From assembly GCF_024323335.1 (NCBI RefSeq), contig NC_066584.1:273087618-273151617 (forward strand): 64,000 nt of DNA, in the 5' to 3' direction. The translations under genes were made by a program, and so were the position numbers. Of this stretch, positions 46,570 through 59,002 are shown piece after piece. The DNA is from Lathyrus oleraceus (lineage: Eukaryota; Streptophyta; Magnoliopsida; Fabales; Fabaceae). The notes beneath the pieces were generated by a model that was not told the origin of the DNA, searched no databases, and saw only the letters and a program-made list of their open reading frames with translations. Every line of letters begins with the position of its first letter. Position 1 is the first letter of the stretch.

Positions 46570-47885
46570 TTGAACTTCAAGATTTTTGATGGAGGTTGTG
46601 GTATTTTTCTGATTAGTCCTTGTTTCTTCTTGAAACTATATATTGTGGGCTGCTAACTTTTCAATGGCAATCTCTCATTCAGCCTTTTTAGGTGCCTGTT
46701 GTTGTTGTTGCTGTTGCTGATACTGAGTCTGATATTACCATGTACCTTGTTGCGGAACATTCCCTCTCTGATCTTTCCAGGAGAAGTTTGGATGATTCTT
46801 CCAACCTGGGTTGTAAGTGTTAGAGTAGGGATTATTCTGCTTCAAGAATTTGATCTCTTCAATTTGTTGGGGAGTCGCAAAGCAATAGACCGTGTGATGA
46901 GGTCCATTGCAGATTTCACAAGTACTCGCCTGAGCTGGCTGAACATGTGCTATCTGTTGAGCACTTATATTCATAGCTTTCAACTTTTTGTCTACTTCGG
47001 TAGCAACAGTGTCTTCCAGACAGATTTTATTTGTCTCTAATTTAAGATCAATTACCCCGTCTGGCTGACTGGTACACCTGTCATATAGCTCTATATGCTC
47101 ATTAGCAGCTATTGCTTCAATAATCCTCTTGATACCAGTGGCTGTTGAGAAATTTGTTGATCCACCGGCTGCTGTATCAATCAACTGTTTTGTCTTTACT
47201 TTCAACCCATTAACGAACATTTGCATTTGTTCTGTCTGATCCATATTATGAGTGGGACACGCGACTAAGATCCTTTTGAATCTTTTGTAAGTGTCTCCCA
47301 ATGATTCACCATCCTTCTGTTTGAAATTCAGAATTTCATACCTTTTTCTTAGGAATACTGATGCTGGAAAATACTCATTTAAAAATGCAGTTTCCATCTC
47401 CTCCCAGGAAGTGATAGTACCGGCAGGGAGAGAATAGAACTATTCTTCCGCGTCTTCAGCTAAAGTGAACGGGAACATTCTTAATGATTTTGCTTCATCA
47501 GTGTGACCATCAATTTTCAAGGTGGTGCTCATGGTAAGAAATCTCTGCAGGTGTTTGTGGGCATCTTCATTAACCTTTCCGGTGAAAGGTTTTCTTTCCA
47601 ATTGATTGATCGTGCTAGGATGCAGTTAAAATTTGTCATATTCATCGGTTGGTTCACAATGGTCAGTCGACCACCCGGTGCGTTTGCACCTCCATAGTCA
47701 CCTAGGAGTCTTTCCGGAGGTGGAGGAGGTGGAATTGGAGGAACTTCAACCATTGGTTCCTTGACTTCTGGTTGATCTGAGGTACTTTCTTCTGTAGAAT
47801 CCACTCTTTGTTCTCTAAGTCTTCTGTGAAGGGTTCTCTCGATCTCTGCGTCAAAAAGAATTTCAGCTGAGGGTTTTCCTCGCAT
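46570..47885 (-). pseudogene. Athila gag
   Basis: The minus-strand start is at 47885. The N-terminal part has a Pro-rich stretch (VPPIPPPPPPERLLGDY). A frameshift occurs near 47590 and an in-frame TAG at 47440-47442. From 47397 the frame is open, with the gag core (TAFLNEYFPASVFLRKRYEI, DTYKRFKRILVACP). A zinc knuckle follows (CEIC, GPHH, C; about 46926-46890), a CX2CX3HX4C form usual for Athila. A stop at 46735 separates it from the protease-RT frame, which continues in phase. A poly-Gln tract lies near 46710. Confidence 0.87.
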
Positions 47886-47981
47886 ACACTGGTTAGTAAA
47901 ATATAAATGACATAAAAATAATTTTATTGCAGAGCAACAAAATTTTAATTGAAATAAAATTAAACTCTATATTTTTGGCAG

Positions 47982-47999
47982 TCCCCGGCAACGGCGCCA
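47982..47999 (-). promoter_or_regulatory. Primer-binding site of the Athila-type element (tRNA-Asp)
   Basis: On the minus strand TGGCGCCGTTGCCGGGGA is perfectly complementary to the 3' end of plant tRNA-Asp(GTC) as recalled. It starts six bases inside the 5' LTR boundary at 48006. This primer is typical for Athila. Confidence 0.9.
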
Positions 48000-48005
48000 A
48001 AAACT

Positions 48006-49214
48006 TGATCGGGAAAATAGCAAGTGTACTATTTTGCCTTTTATAGTAATAATGAGGAAATTCCCCGAATGTAGATCTCAAGGACTGCACGTTAGTATTG
48101 AGTTTAAATTATCATTCAATTAAACAAAAAGTATTAATTGGGTTTTTTGAGTGTAAAAAGAAATAAATAAAGAAATATGAAAATAAGGGTTTATAGAGAA
48201 AAAGGAACAATGCCAGGGAAGGTGTATGATTTATCCCTGTAACAACTCTGAGTTACTATTGCATCAACAAATATCAATTACTACCAGTTCTCAAGGGTAT
48301 TTTCTCCCAAGTCCTTGGTGAGAAAACCTTTAATCAATCTACCCTAATTCCTATGTCCATAGCCAATTAGGGGGAAGTTAAGCTGTATAATATCAAGAAT
48401 GCTCTGGTTCATACAGGATATCCCTAGTCCTAGGTGATATCTACTGCAGAGTAACCTGATGAAAACCTTATCACTGGCGGTCCAGCCTAAGTGATAACCA
48501 TAGATCAATCTCAATTGGTCCGAAAGAGAAAGTAATAAACACATCAAAAGGTTACCGTAAACAAAATATTATAAATGTAAATGTAAACTCAAATTCATTA
48601 CAATTCTAAATCAGGGACACCCCCTAGCATTGGGGGGTTTAGCTACTCATATTGTTTAAAACAAATTCAAGATAAAAATTACACATTACAAGTAATTGGA
48701 TGACTTTGATCTTCAATCGCTCCCGCTCATGAATCTCTTCAGCTCTCCAAATGCCTTGATCTCTGTAATACTTGATTGCTTCACAATATTGTGTTTTGCT
48801 GTATTCCAAGATGATTTTTCCTTTGGCAGAAGACCTCTTTTTATAGTGACAGTTCCCAGCAGTAGTTGGACAAGTCCAAAGATGTCTCCACAAAGCCCGA
48901 AGAATGAAAAGCCCGAGAAAATTGGAAATATTGGGCTTGGGCTGACACGGCCCGTGTCAGCCTACTGTTTCTCCTGACACGCCCATGGCAAGCCTAACAC
49001 AGGGGGGGGGGGGTTCTGCCTGACAAAAACACAGCGATCCCACGCATAAAATCAAGATAAACAAAGTAAAACATAACAAAGATTAAAAATGCGTAAATAA
49101 AATAACGGAAGTAAAACTACTCGAATTGTACCTTAAATGCTTGCGCAGTTCATCAAATGTCTCTGTTTTGCGTCGGATCAGTAATGAAAACTTACTATAA
49201 ATGGTGACTGATCA
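48006..49214 (-). repeat. 5' LTR of the Athila-type element
   Basis: The 1,209-bp LTR is collinear with 32777-34175 apart from about 190 bp missing at about 49024, corresponding to roughly 33800-33987 in the other LTR, with GAC at both breakpoints. The deletion removes most of the inverted-motif array. The TATA box, minus strand, is at 48838-48845. ACTAG follows at 49215-49219. Confidence 0.92.
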
Positions 49215-50464
49215 ACTAGATTCAAATAGGTATGGCAACTGCGCTGAGCCAATTTTCAGCATTATAAGTCTTGAATCTTCACCCAATCCTAAATTTTATG
49301 GGGATGATTATTGAACATCCATCTGACCTCTGTTTTAAGAAACCACAAACTTTTCATCAAAATAAAATGTGTTTTCGAATCTTCATTTTATTTTTATTTT
49401 TCCATAGCATTAAAAACCAATAATAAAATTAAATAGCGGCATTCAACATAAGAGTTATTCATAAAACTTCAAATTTTATAAATCAAAAACCTGAATGTTA
49501 AATCACCAAGACAATATACTATCATAATAAGAGTAAATGTGTAATAAAGTTAATAGGTATAATGGTTACTTCCTAATTTTGAGAAGGTCGGGTGGGGGGC
49601 AAGAGTGAATGTGAGGCAGAGGATGGTATAAACAACACCACTCCCTTTTAAAATTCGGGGATTTTCCCACACCCGTCCCCAATTCAATCGTTTTTTAGTA
49701 AAATTTGGGGTGGAATTGACTGGAGTTGGATGCTTTTAAATTTTGTTGCCACGCTTAGACTCATCTTGACTCGATAATAATTTATACACTTTGAAACTCT
49801 ACCCAAAGTCAATGCTAACTCTTTTTGACTTAAAATTAACTCAATTTAAGTTCTTTAAGAAATTAAGTTTACTTTGTAAGCTCAAATTTTATAATTTCAA
49901 ATTCATCTTTTTAGATCTTTGTCCTTTTAAATTAATAATTTATTTATAATTATAAATAAAATTATTAGTTGTTGTTATAGACTAGGTCATGTCCACTTTA
50001 CAATTCAATATAAGCCCACATACCAACTATCAATGGTCAGTACGAGGCAATAACTAAGACAATAGCAACGGGGATCACAAAGAGTGTCAACATTTATGAT
50101 GTCTCTCATAACTTAGGTCTCATAGAATTTTCAATATAAGAGATCTAAATCAGAGCTTTAAGGTACACACAATTTCTATCTTAAAATCTCTCACTTCTTC
50201 TTCTCTTTCGCTTAGCCACTTAAGTGTTATAGTGTTTACAGGTATCACCCTCTCCGATAATAACTCGGAGCTTCCATCAGCTTTCATATCTCCCTTTAGG
50301 GTTACTCACTTAGATCCAAGGTAAAGGCTCAAGGTTTCATTTATGCTAAAAAACTTAAGCATTATTCTTCTGAGAGAAAGACTTTCCCAAGAAACATCAT
50401 CTTCATCGATATAACAATTGTTTCCCTATTTTCGAAAACCATAATTCAACCCCAAACTGGTATC
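49215..50464. other. Gene-free DNA between the Athila-type element and solo LTR 2
   Basis: AT-rich with no convincing frame. From about 49971 (TGTTATAGAC) to 50460 it has the look of a short LTR end: a CTCTCACTTCTTCTTCTCTTTCG pyrimidine stretch (shown in part) followed by TTACAGGTATCACCC. This resembles Tat-type or non-autonomous LTRs, but boundaries are not supported. Solo LTR 2 is inserted at its right edge. Confidence 0.35.
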
Positions 50465-53400
50465 TGTAAGACCCCAATTTTGATCCTAAGGTACCTCATG
50501 CCATCTCATTATTTGCTTTGGCTTTGGGATCACACCTTGGTATCCTCCTCACCCCTCATTCATTGGGTTTGCATTGGGAGAGATCACCAAGCATATTTAA
50601 TTGTATCATACTTTATTTTTCTTTGTTCACTAACTAAAATACCAAAAATATGTCTAGCATAGTTTTATTTCTTTTGTAGGTAGTGTGTGCATCCACCTGT
50701 GCCTCATCAAGCTCATATTTAGGGTTGGAGACCCTCAATGCAAAGGATCAAGTTATAAAAGTTCCACAATGGTTCTAAGCATCATATATGTATCCCCATG
50801 TTATTTATTTGTCAATTTGATCAAGAGTTCATCAAGAGTTTGAAGCTTGTTTATCAAGGAAGTCCTAACTCATTTGGGTATCTTGTGTGCCTTCCTTAGC
50901 AAGTTTCTTCAACAATTGGTCAAAGATATCAAGGGATACTCTATTTGATTTCATATTATGCATATATGATTCTCCATGAGCCCTAAAGAGCAAAATAACT
51001 TCAAGTTTGCAAGTTGGTTCAAGGAGTTTGACCAGAAAAGTCAACTGGTCAAATATAGGGTTTCCTAGACCCTATTTCAGGTTGGCATCAAGAGCTAATT
51101 TTGCTTGGAAAGTCACTTTTTATGGTGAAAGATTATAGGTCATTTTGTCTGTGACCTAGATGGAAGGTCAACTTCCAAGGACCATAACTTGCTAAATCTT
51201 TATGATATGAAGACTATCCATGTTTCATGATCAATTTAAATATGTCTTATACAACTTTTCTTATTTGAGAAAGGTCAAATTCCACATTCAAGGGCATGTA
51301 CCAAGAGGAAACATTATAGGTCATTTTGGGCCATCATCATTGAACAAGCAATTTTCCTCAACTTCTAAAACCCATAACTCCCTCATGCAAGATTGAAATG
51401 GTGTCAAATTTGTGACAAAATTGAAGAGGGTTGAAATAGCTACAACTTTGTAGAAGGAACCAAAGTCATTTGAAGCTCATAGCAAAAGTTATTCAAGGTG
51501 GAAAAAATGGTCATTTGACTTTTAACTTCGAAAATTTTCAACTATGTTTGACTCTTATGACTTCCACACCAAAATTCACCATGATCCAAGCTTAAAATGG
51601 AAAACGTTTCAACATAAAAGTTGTTCCCCTTCATGCTAGATTTCCAAAGAGTCCAAGATAATCAAATTTGGATTAATTTTAAGGGACTTACGCATGGGTG
51701 CAATGCATGGACCTATTTAGAAACTTTTGTGCTCAATTATCAACCAACATTGAATGGCTTCATGAGATAAGTTCAGAATCAAGTGTGCACGAATTTGGAC
51801 CTTTTGCAATCATCATTTGGGCCTTAATGTATGCCCATGCAACCATACACACCAAGTTACTATTTTTAGCCAATTTTTGAAAGTGTGTGGAAATGAATTC
51901 ACAAGGCTATAAATACATGTCTACTGCCTCAGAATTGAGGAACCTTGGCCCAAGCTTTGACCTGCAAATTCTCTCACCCTCCATTGATAGAATACCTTGA
52001 AGGTTTCCTTTGGAAATCAAGTTTTAATTCCCATTTTGTTTTAGAATTGAAACTTCAAGGATTCAAAGCCTTTTGCATCCAAATCATCTCCTGCAAGCTA
52101 GTAGAAGAAAGACCAGTTGAATTGGAATTGAGATAGAGCTTCATCACTACAAACAATAGGTGAATTTTCTTGAACTTTCCTTCTTCGATTCTCCCTCAGT
52201 TCTAAATCATTTCTCTTAATTTTTGGTTAGCTGAAATCCTACCAATGTAGGCAACAAGATTGAGATGCTTTAAGGTCAAATCGAAGCAACTCAGTTCATC
52301 CACCTCATTTTTCAATTCCACGTGTCTTAGTATAGTGAGAATTGGAAGAAATAAAGGTCAGATTCGTGCTCTCCTTGATTTTCTTTTTAAAACCATATGT
52401 GGATCTTTCATTTTGGTGAACTTTTCAGTTGGACCAGTCCGGTGGAGGCCACTAGAGAAGATGACCGGAGCTAGGGCTCCGGTGATGCGCTGGAGAGATC
52501 CAGGCCATTTGATCTGGTCCATGGCTTATAATCTCGTCCCTTCATTCCGATTACCAAGTATGCAACATGTTGACTGTGGAGCACCATGAACATGATGTGC
52601 GTGGCCACCAGATCTGCCACCTCAATTAATGAGGGAGATCTGATGGCCCTCATTTTTTTCTATTGTATTTTATTTTCTGTTTAATATTTTAAATAGCTCA
52701 TTTTTGTTAAATTCATAATAATTTCAATTTTGATCGAAAAAATATGGGACTTTCACCAAAAATCTTTATATAATTTCCTCTTTCATATTTTTAATTAAAA
52801 TTATTTTTTGGATTAGATTTGATATTTTTTGTGAATTTAATAGTTTTTGACTTGTTTTTAATTATTTTTAAATATTTCTGACTTTCTAAAAATTCCCAAA
52901 TATTTTGTCTAAGGGCCTTTGACCTTGTTTGACCAAGGATAAATCCCTTGGCCATTTATTTGGTGATTTGAAGCGATTTGAGGTTTTGTCCTTTTAAAAT
53001 GCATTTTATTTCATTTTTAAATTGATTTTTAACTGTTTAAATGTTTAAAAATTATGTTGAGCCATTTGGTTGACCTTGTGTTGTTTCATCTTCTGTTTGG
53101 CCTTGATCATGGTTGATTTGAACTTCCATTTGATCAATACTATTAGATTTGAGGGGTTGATGAAGTGAGAACTTCATCCCTCAAAATGAATGGATAGTAT
53201 TGATCATATGAAATTCCTCCCTTGATCAATTTGGGATTTCATTTTCTATTCCACCTCATCTCTTCATATTCATCCCTCTTCTTCCCTAATCCTTCATTGA
53301 CTAAGGACTTCTCAGATAATCAAAGGCTAGTTTATTCATTAATGACCTTATGTCAGATGAATCAACATGAGCTTGATTAAGATAAGTCCATCCCATTTTA

Positions 53401-55435
53401 TTTTTCTGTGTGGTATGCTTTAGGAGCTTGGTTCTTTGTACCATGTCTCTAGCATGCATTAACACCAATATTTTTATTGCCCGACCTCAGATAGTTGAGA
53501 CTTCTACATAAGTCCAATTACGATTGTTTAACATAGAGTTAAATTTGTCCCCAAAGGCATAACATTCTAGTAAGTGAGATTGTAAGTCTCTCATTCCTCA
53601 TGTTATTGTGTGAAGACTTAACCTTTTTTCCATTTGTGAGAGCTAGTGGCATACTTGTTGATTTATCCATGTTGGAGCCCTTCTTATAGATGATGTCTTA
53701 GTTCATGTCTTTCTGCTTGTGAGTGGATGGTTGAGTGTTCTCCAAAGAATGACTTAAACAATTGAATCCTTTACTAAAATTTCACTGACATTTATTTATT
53801 ATTGTTTTATCTTTAAATGTCATTTACATAATGCAATTTAAATTTTAGTACCTTTATCATTCATTGCCATTTACATTTCATGCAACTTGTTTGTGTTCCG
53901 GTCATCTTTACTTTGCTCACTTGAGCCATATCTTTGTGCTTGTATATATTATATGCTTGTGATTTTATTCTGTTTATGGTCTCAGGACCTTAAAATACCT
54001 AATAACAACAAAAACCCTAAAAAATATGTTGATGTACTGTTGGACCTTTGCCTTTGACTTGATTTGAGCTCTTGGACTTAGAGTAGGAAACTTACTTATG
54101 CTTTGAGGACTTGGCCAATGTCATTATCTAAGACTGAGTTATCTTGGCCAATGACATTCATCTGATACCAAGCATTGAGACCCCCATTGGTTTATCTATT
54201 ACTTTGTCTTTGTGGTTAAGTTGTTATTTTGATCTTGTTGTTTCTATCTAATGATTGTTCTATGAGTGTGCCACACGGAATATTTCATCTCATACATTTT
54301 GAAGACACTGAAGACTGCTTGTTTTTGGAGTGCTTGCTTGCATGTTGGCCATCTTTATTTGATGCCTATAATCTTTATATTAATTGCTTTGATGGTTATA
54401 CTTATTCCTTGCTTAAAAGTCCAAAGGATGTGGGTTTCTATCTGACATTCTTGTCTTGTGGATTGCATCCCATTAGTCAGATCTTTTCAACTCTAAACTT
54501 TTAATTTTTGTCTAGGATAGTCCCTTCATCTCCTCACACTTCTTTAATTTCAAAATTTCTCCCTCATTTTAAAACCTTCTTTGCTTGTGTTTTCAAACTT
54601 AGACTTGTTTTAATGGTTAGAAACCTTGGCCTTATGCCACTGAATTTTCAAATATTTTCTTAAATCAAACTTGTAAATAAACTTAACTATATTGACTTTC
54701 ATTTCAAAAGACAAAAAGAATGAACAATCTCATCTAATCCTTTTGGCCATTTTGTGCCTTTTTCTTTTAACCTTTTCAAAAAGAGAGCATTTAGGTTTGA
54801 GTTATCTTTGGTTGAGATATAGTTCTCCCATTTACATGATATTTGATTATAAGTCTTTCCATTTACTAGGGGTTAGTGACAGGCTTGTTGGTTGAATCCA
54901 AGTTGGAACCCTCCCTCTGAAATGTTATAAAGCATTCATCATCGGTGGATGTTTGGTTGAGTATTCTCCTTTTGATAACAAAAGATCTTTAGGCTTTTGT
55001 TAAAATTAATCCACACATCTTTGAAATTTTTACCACGAACTACGAGGTTTTGATCCCTCATTTTTATGTTGGTACGTAGGAATAAGACCAAAGATCTTGT
55101 CAAACATAAAAAAAATATAATTAATGAATTCTTTTCTCATCCCTTCATTCCTTTTTACCAAATATCATTTTCAACTAAAACACTTACACACAAAAAAGGG
55201 CTCCCTAGGAGTACCTAGGACACTTTGGGTGCTAATACCTTTCCTCGGTGTAACCAACCCCCTTACCTGTAATCTCTGACATTTTATTAGTTTTGATTTG
55301 AAAACTTTTTATCTTTTGGTTTTGTTCGTACTTTTTCCCTTTTCCTTTGGAAACAAAAAAAAAGCGCGGTGGCGACTCTGGTTTTATTAATGTTGAGTTA
55401 ACCAATAGCTCAATAGTCATGAATTTATTGCTACA
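50465..55435 (+). mobile_element. Solo LTR 2, Tat/Ogre type, 4,971 bp
   Basis: It is bounded by TGTAAGACC and TTGCTACA with perfect flanking duplications GTATC (50460-50464 and 55436-55440). No internal domain is present. The TATA box is at 51908-51915. Conserved blocks: GAACTACG (55036), TACGTAGG (55073), TACCTTTCCTCGG (about 55236) and TGGCGACTCT (55370-55379). Closest in the window to the LTR at 59846, sharing for example the CCTCAGATAGTTG segment (53485 and 63090). Confidence 0.93.
51908..51915 (+). promoter_or_regulatory. TATA box of solo LTR 2
   Basis: TATAAATA followed by CATGT, the same context as 61363 in the third LTR. It lies about 1.44 kb into the LTR. Confidence 0.6.
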
Positions 55436-56083
55436 GTATCCTTATTGTAGAGAGGTCAATGAAACTCCAACTCCAATGTCCAACGACACTCTAGTCCCAA
55501 TAGCTAACATGATTAGGCTTGGACAATATCCATTTAGAACCTTCACACCGAACGGATGGAAAACATCCATAATAAATCAGAAATTATGCATCATACTAAG
55601 GAGCCGTGAAGGTCCCCCTAAATGTTTTATTCACTATATGCATTCTCGACTCAATGAAACTTGATCTCTTAAACCCCACTCGAGATTAAACTTGACAACA
55701 TAAAGGTTATGTTCCATGCAGTGCATGAGAAAAAAAAGAGGTTGCACACATCAACTCGACATAGTGGAGAAAAATCTTTGAACCTCGATCAAAAGGAGAA
55801 CAAGGTAGAAATCTTGAAAGAAGAAGAAGAACTTCTAGAATTCTCCCTCTAACTCTCTGTTACACTTCCTTCTCCTCACCTTCCAATATCTAAGACTCCT
55901 CCTCGACCATATTCTTGGTATTCTCCAGCGCTTTTACCCTCTCCCCCAAAACCTCTCATCCTTTGGCCATGTATTTTGACTCCTTAGTCCTTGTAGCTAG
56001 ATATATGGTTTGACCCACTAAGACCCAAGCCTTATTTCCCAATCGAGTATGATGTTCTAAAACGTTATGTAATTTGGCATCAT
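55436..56083. other. Gene-free DNA right of solo LTR 2
   Basis: This continues the sequence interrupted at 50464. A 105-codon open frame (55347-55664) starts inside the LTR and shows no recognisable domain. Pyrimidine-rich segments occur near 55830-55960. Nothing else was identified. Confidence 0.4.
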
Positions 56084-56560
56084 ACATGATAAGTGGTTAT
56101 TGCACTATTTTGTTAGTTATTTTTCCATTCTATTTTAGTCATTTAAATCCTTGTTTTTATCACTTTTTATGTGTGGTTGTTTCTTTTCTCTATTTTCAGG
56201 CTAGAAGGAATGTCCCGGGAAAAAGAGAAGTCGAGACAAGCAAAAAGCGTGAAAGTTCGAAACAAAATGGAAAATTTCATTATACAAAATCCAGAGGCAT
56301 ACTTTGGATGGTCGTAACACAAGCTACAAGTCATAGTAGCCCCAAGAAGCCTATCATACAAAGAGCCAAAGCCCTTCTATGGGTGACCTTAGTGCATGCT
56401 ACGGACCGTAGCAGCTTTGGCATTTATTAATTCTTTATTTATCTTGTTTCATCTCTCTCACCTCTTTGGATTTCATCTAGTTTGTTTGTATAAAAACGCC
56501 CTAGCACTAAGAGGGCATAAAATTAACTCATGTAATGATGGATTAACCTATATATACTTG
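56084..56560 (+). mobile_element. Athila-like LTR remnant
   Basis: The start (TGATAAGTGGTTATTGCACTA) resembles Athila-type LTR beginnings. The palindrome GCTACGG-A-CCGTAGC (56398-56412) with a degenerate copy near 56320 stands upstream of a TATA box (TATAAAAA, 56489-56496). The right end is unclear and no coding part is attached. Confidence 0.45.
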
Positions 56561-56679
56561 GAAATATGAAGACGTTTTAAAATCATTTTACATATTTAAA
56601 TTTTGTTCAAAACCAAGCTAAGTGATTAAGAAATTCTCCACAATAGTTTAAAAGGATTTTTTAACCAAAAAATCGATTG

Positions 56680-56905
56680 GAGACTTGGCAAATCGATTTG
56701 GAAGTTTTTCTTTTTTTTACACCTGCCAATTAATTGGAGCATTAAGCCAATCGATTGAAGAGAGCCTAACCGATTATACAAATAATTAGGACATTGCCTT
56801 AATGACTTGCAACAACTTTATATCCAATATTTCCTTTTTTGGCATGGTAATCGATTAAGAATGACCTAGTCAATCAATTGGAGCATTGTACCAATTGATT
56901 GGCTC
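56680..56905. repeat. AATCGATT/CAATTGATTG palindromic motif array
   Basis: About eight variants of (C)AATCGATTG(G) and ACCAATTGATTGG, each individually palindromic or nearly so, are spaced 15-40 bp apart. The array ends about 50 bp upstream of the TATA box of this copia LTR. Confidence 0.75.
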
Positions 56906-57718
56906 ATCAATTTATCCCTTGGATTATTTTCTTTTCTAAATTTTATAATTACTATATAAAGGAGGCTCACTTCCACTTCATTTAACACCACTTTCCAACG
57001 GTTAATATTTTCTTTGGAATTTATGTCTCTAATTTTCTCCCCCTCTCTAGAAAAATTTTCTTTCACTTAAATTTCCTTAGTGCTTGTGAGTGAAACTTTG
57101 CTTGTGAGAAAGGATTTTGTAAGTGGTCGTGATGATTGTTTAATTCTTGAGATTGCGATTCTCTTGAGAAGATTGAGTTTAGTTCTTAAGATAAACCAAT
57201 CATAAATTCTATGCTTTGGTTTATTGAGCTTTGCCGAGAAAAGTTATGTCTTTGGTTATTGAGATCAACCTGAAAATATCTAAGAATGTTCACTAGCTTA
57301 GCCCATGGTAAAAATTGTATTTTGTTAGGGGTAAGCCTATAACAACTTTAAGATCAGTTTCTATAAAGGTCCGTGGGCATAACCTTCAAAATCTCAAAGT
57401 TTATAGTGAAAGTCTCAAGAATACCCCTTGGGGACAGGATTAGGCCAATGTTCAGTCAAATCTGTATAAGTCTCTGGTGCAATCTCTCTAACCTTATTCT
57501 TTTAATTTATTCTATTTACTTTTATAATTTATTTCTATTGTAATTCACTTATACGAAACTACTAACACGATCTTAATCGAGAAAAGCATAAAAGTAATCG
57601 TGAATTTTAAATAGCACAATTCACCCCCCCCCCCCCCCCCCTCTCTCTTGTGCTTGAAATCATTTTTCCAACAAGTGGTGTCCAAGTCTAACTCCTGTTA
57701 AGGACTAATCGTCCCAGA

Positions 57719-57850
57719 ATGAAAAATGTCTTCAAGCTATTAACTAAACATACCACATCCTTTAATGGAGAAGGGTATAATTTTTGGAAAGAGAAAATGA
57801 AATTTTTCATTGAAGAGGTGGATTGTAGTATTTGGAAGGCTATGAAATAA
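57719..57850 (+). pseudogene. Copia gag N-terminus, cut by insertion
   Basis: The frame starts at ATG 57719, 33 bp after the primer-like site. It carries the usual copia gag opening pattern (FNGEGYNFWKEKMKFFIEEVD, shown in part as FNGEGYNFWKEKM) and IWKAM before a stop at 57848-57850. A new LTR begins 15 bp later. Only 43 residues remain. Confidence 0.72.
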
Positions 57851-58047
57851 GGTTCATTTGTCCATGTTAGAATAATATTTTGATTCTGCAATATATCTCT
57901 AAGTTTTGAAGATAACAAAGAATGAAACAATTTGGTACCCTAACAATTTCTTAAGTGTGCAGGATTCTAAGTTAAAATGACTCTTATGAAACGAATATCT
58001 GGAATCTTCATTAGTCTAGAAATGTTGACCCATCACAAAGAGAAATC

Positions 58048-58235
58048 AAATCTGACTCTAAACAGAATAATCTGAAGAGCAATCATCTGAAGAATCTGAC
58101 TCTGTAGTTCAAGCTCTGATTCTGAAGATTCCGCAAGAGATATCTGAAAACTCTGCGAGAAGACATTTGTAGACTCTAACTATGAAGAGTCTGATCACGC
58201 TCACTCTGATACTGCTCAACACATCACCTGATCAG
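58048..58235 (+). repeat. TCTGA-rich short repeats in the copia LTR
   Basis: The motif (C)TCTGA or its variants (TCTGAAGA, CTCTGATT) occurs about 12 times upstream of the TATA box. Unlike the other LTR families here, the copies are mostly direct rather than inverted. Confidence 0.6.
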
Positions 58236-59002
58236 AAAGTTACGCTGGAAGAATTCAAATTCTAGTAAAATTCCTAATAAGGAAACAATGGATTATGTTC
58301 CAAGACTGCTATAGAAAGGAAAAGAAATTTAATACCTTTAACTTCCACAGCTGGCACGAAATCTCCATTGATTTCCCTCCAACGGTATCATCTCAAGTTC
58401 TATATAAAGGTCTCCTTACAACTTGTTGAATACAACAACTTGGTATACAACGAAATAACTTTGACACAACAACATTCTCATACATCAAATACTCTCACTA
58501 TTATTGTTGTAAGAAATAGTTTCCATACAAGAGATGTTGCTCAATATTGTGTGGTTGTGTTTCGTCGTTATTAAAGTGTGTTTATACTGCTTATCTAGAA
58601 GCATCTATTCAAACACATGCAATTCTTGAAATTGTTTGTAATTCCTTCAGTGACCTGTTTAGGTCTGTAGACTTGAGAGGGCTAAGAGGTTGTTAAACTC
58701 TTAGACGTATATTTGTAATCTATTGAGATTAGTGGATTAAGTCTTTATTGAAGGCGAAATCACCTTGGCCGGGTGGATTGGAGTAACTTTGAATTTCAAG
58801 TGAACTAGGATAAACTCTTTGTGTTGTTAGTATTTATTTTGTGTGTATGGTGTTGCAAAAAGTTTTAATTCCTGTGAAAACAATTCAACCCCCCCTTTCT
58901 TGTTTTTCTCTACCTTCAATTGGTATTAGAGCTTAGGCTCTGTTATTTATTTTTGAATCAAGCACTTAACCGTGTAGAGAGACCCAGGGTGAGAAAAACT
59001 TC

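Larger units (their letters stand above)
32777..49214 (-). mobile_element. Athila/Cyclops-like Ty3-gypsy element, minus strand, with nested solo LTR
   Basis: LTRs lie at 32777-34175 (3' end of the element) and 48006-49214 (5' end). The target duplication ACTAG is at 32772-32776 and 49215-49219. On the minus strand the order is LTR, tRNA-Asp primer site, gag, protease, RT-RNase H, integrase, spacer, env-position ORF, polypurine tract, LTR. Excluding the solo LTR and its duplication the element is about 11.4 kb, normal for Athila-type elements; pea Cyclops belongs here. The two LTRs differ by roughly 2-3% by eye plus a 190-bp deletion, so it is older than A2. Confidence 0.92.
56600..57864 (+). 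mobile_element. Ty1-copia element: LTR, primer-like site and gag start
   Basis: The LTR-like region ends CCAACA at 57673 after an 18-base C run (57624-57641), as is common at legume copia LTR ends. A mutated primer site (TGGTGTCCAAG, 57676-57686) follows, then a gag start. The TATA box TATATAAA is at 56953-56960, with an AATCGATTGG-type inverted-motif array upstream (56680-56905). The left boundary is uncertain. It is interrupted at 57865 by another copia LTR. Confidence 0.68.

Noticed and set aside
55347..55664. 105-codon open frame right of solo LTR 2
   Set aside because: It starts inside the LTR and crosses its boundary, so it existed only after the insertion. No domain recognised.
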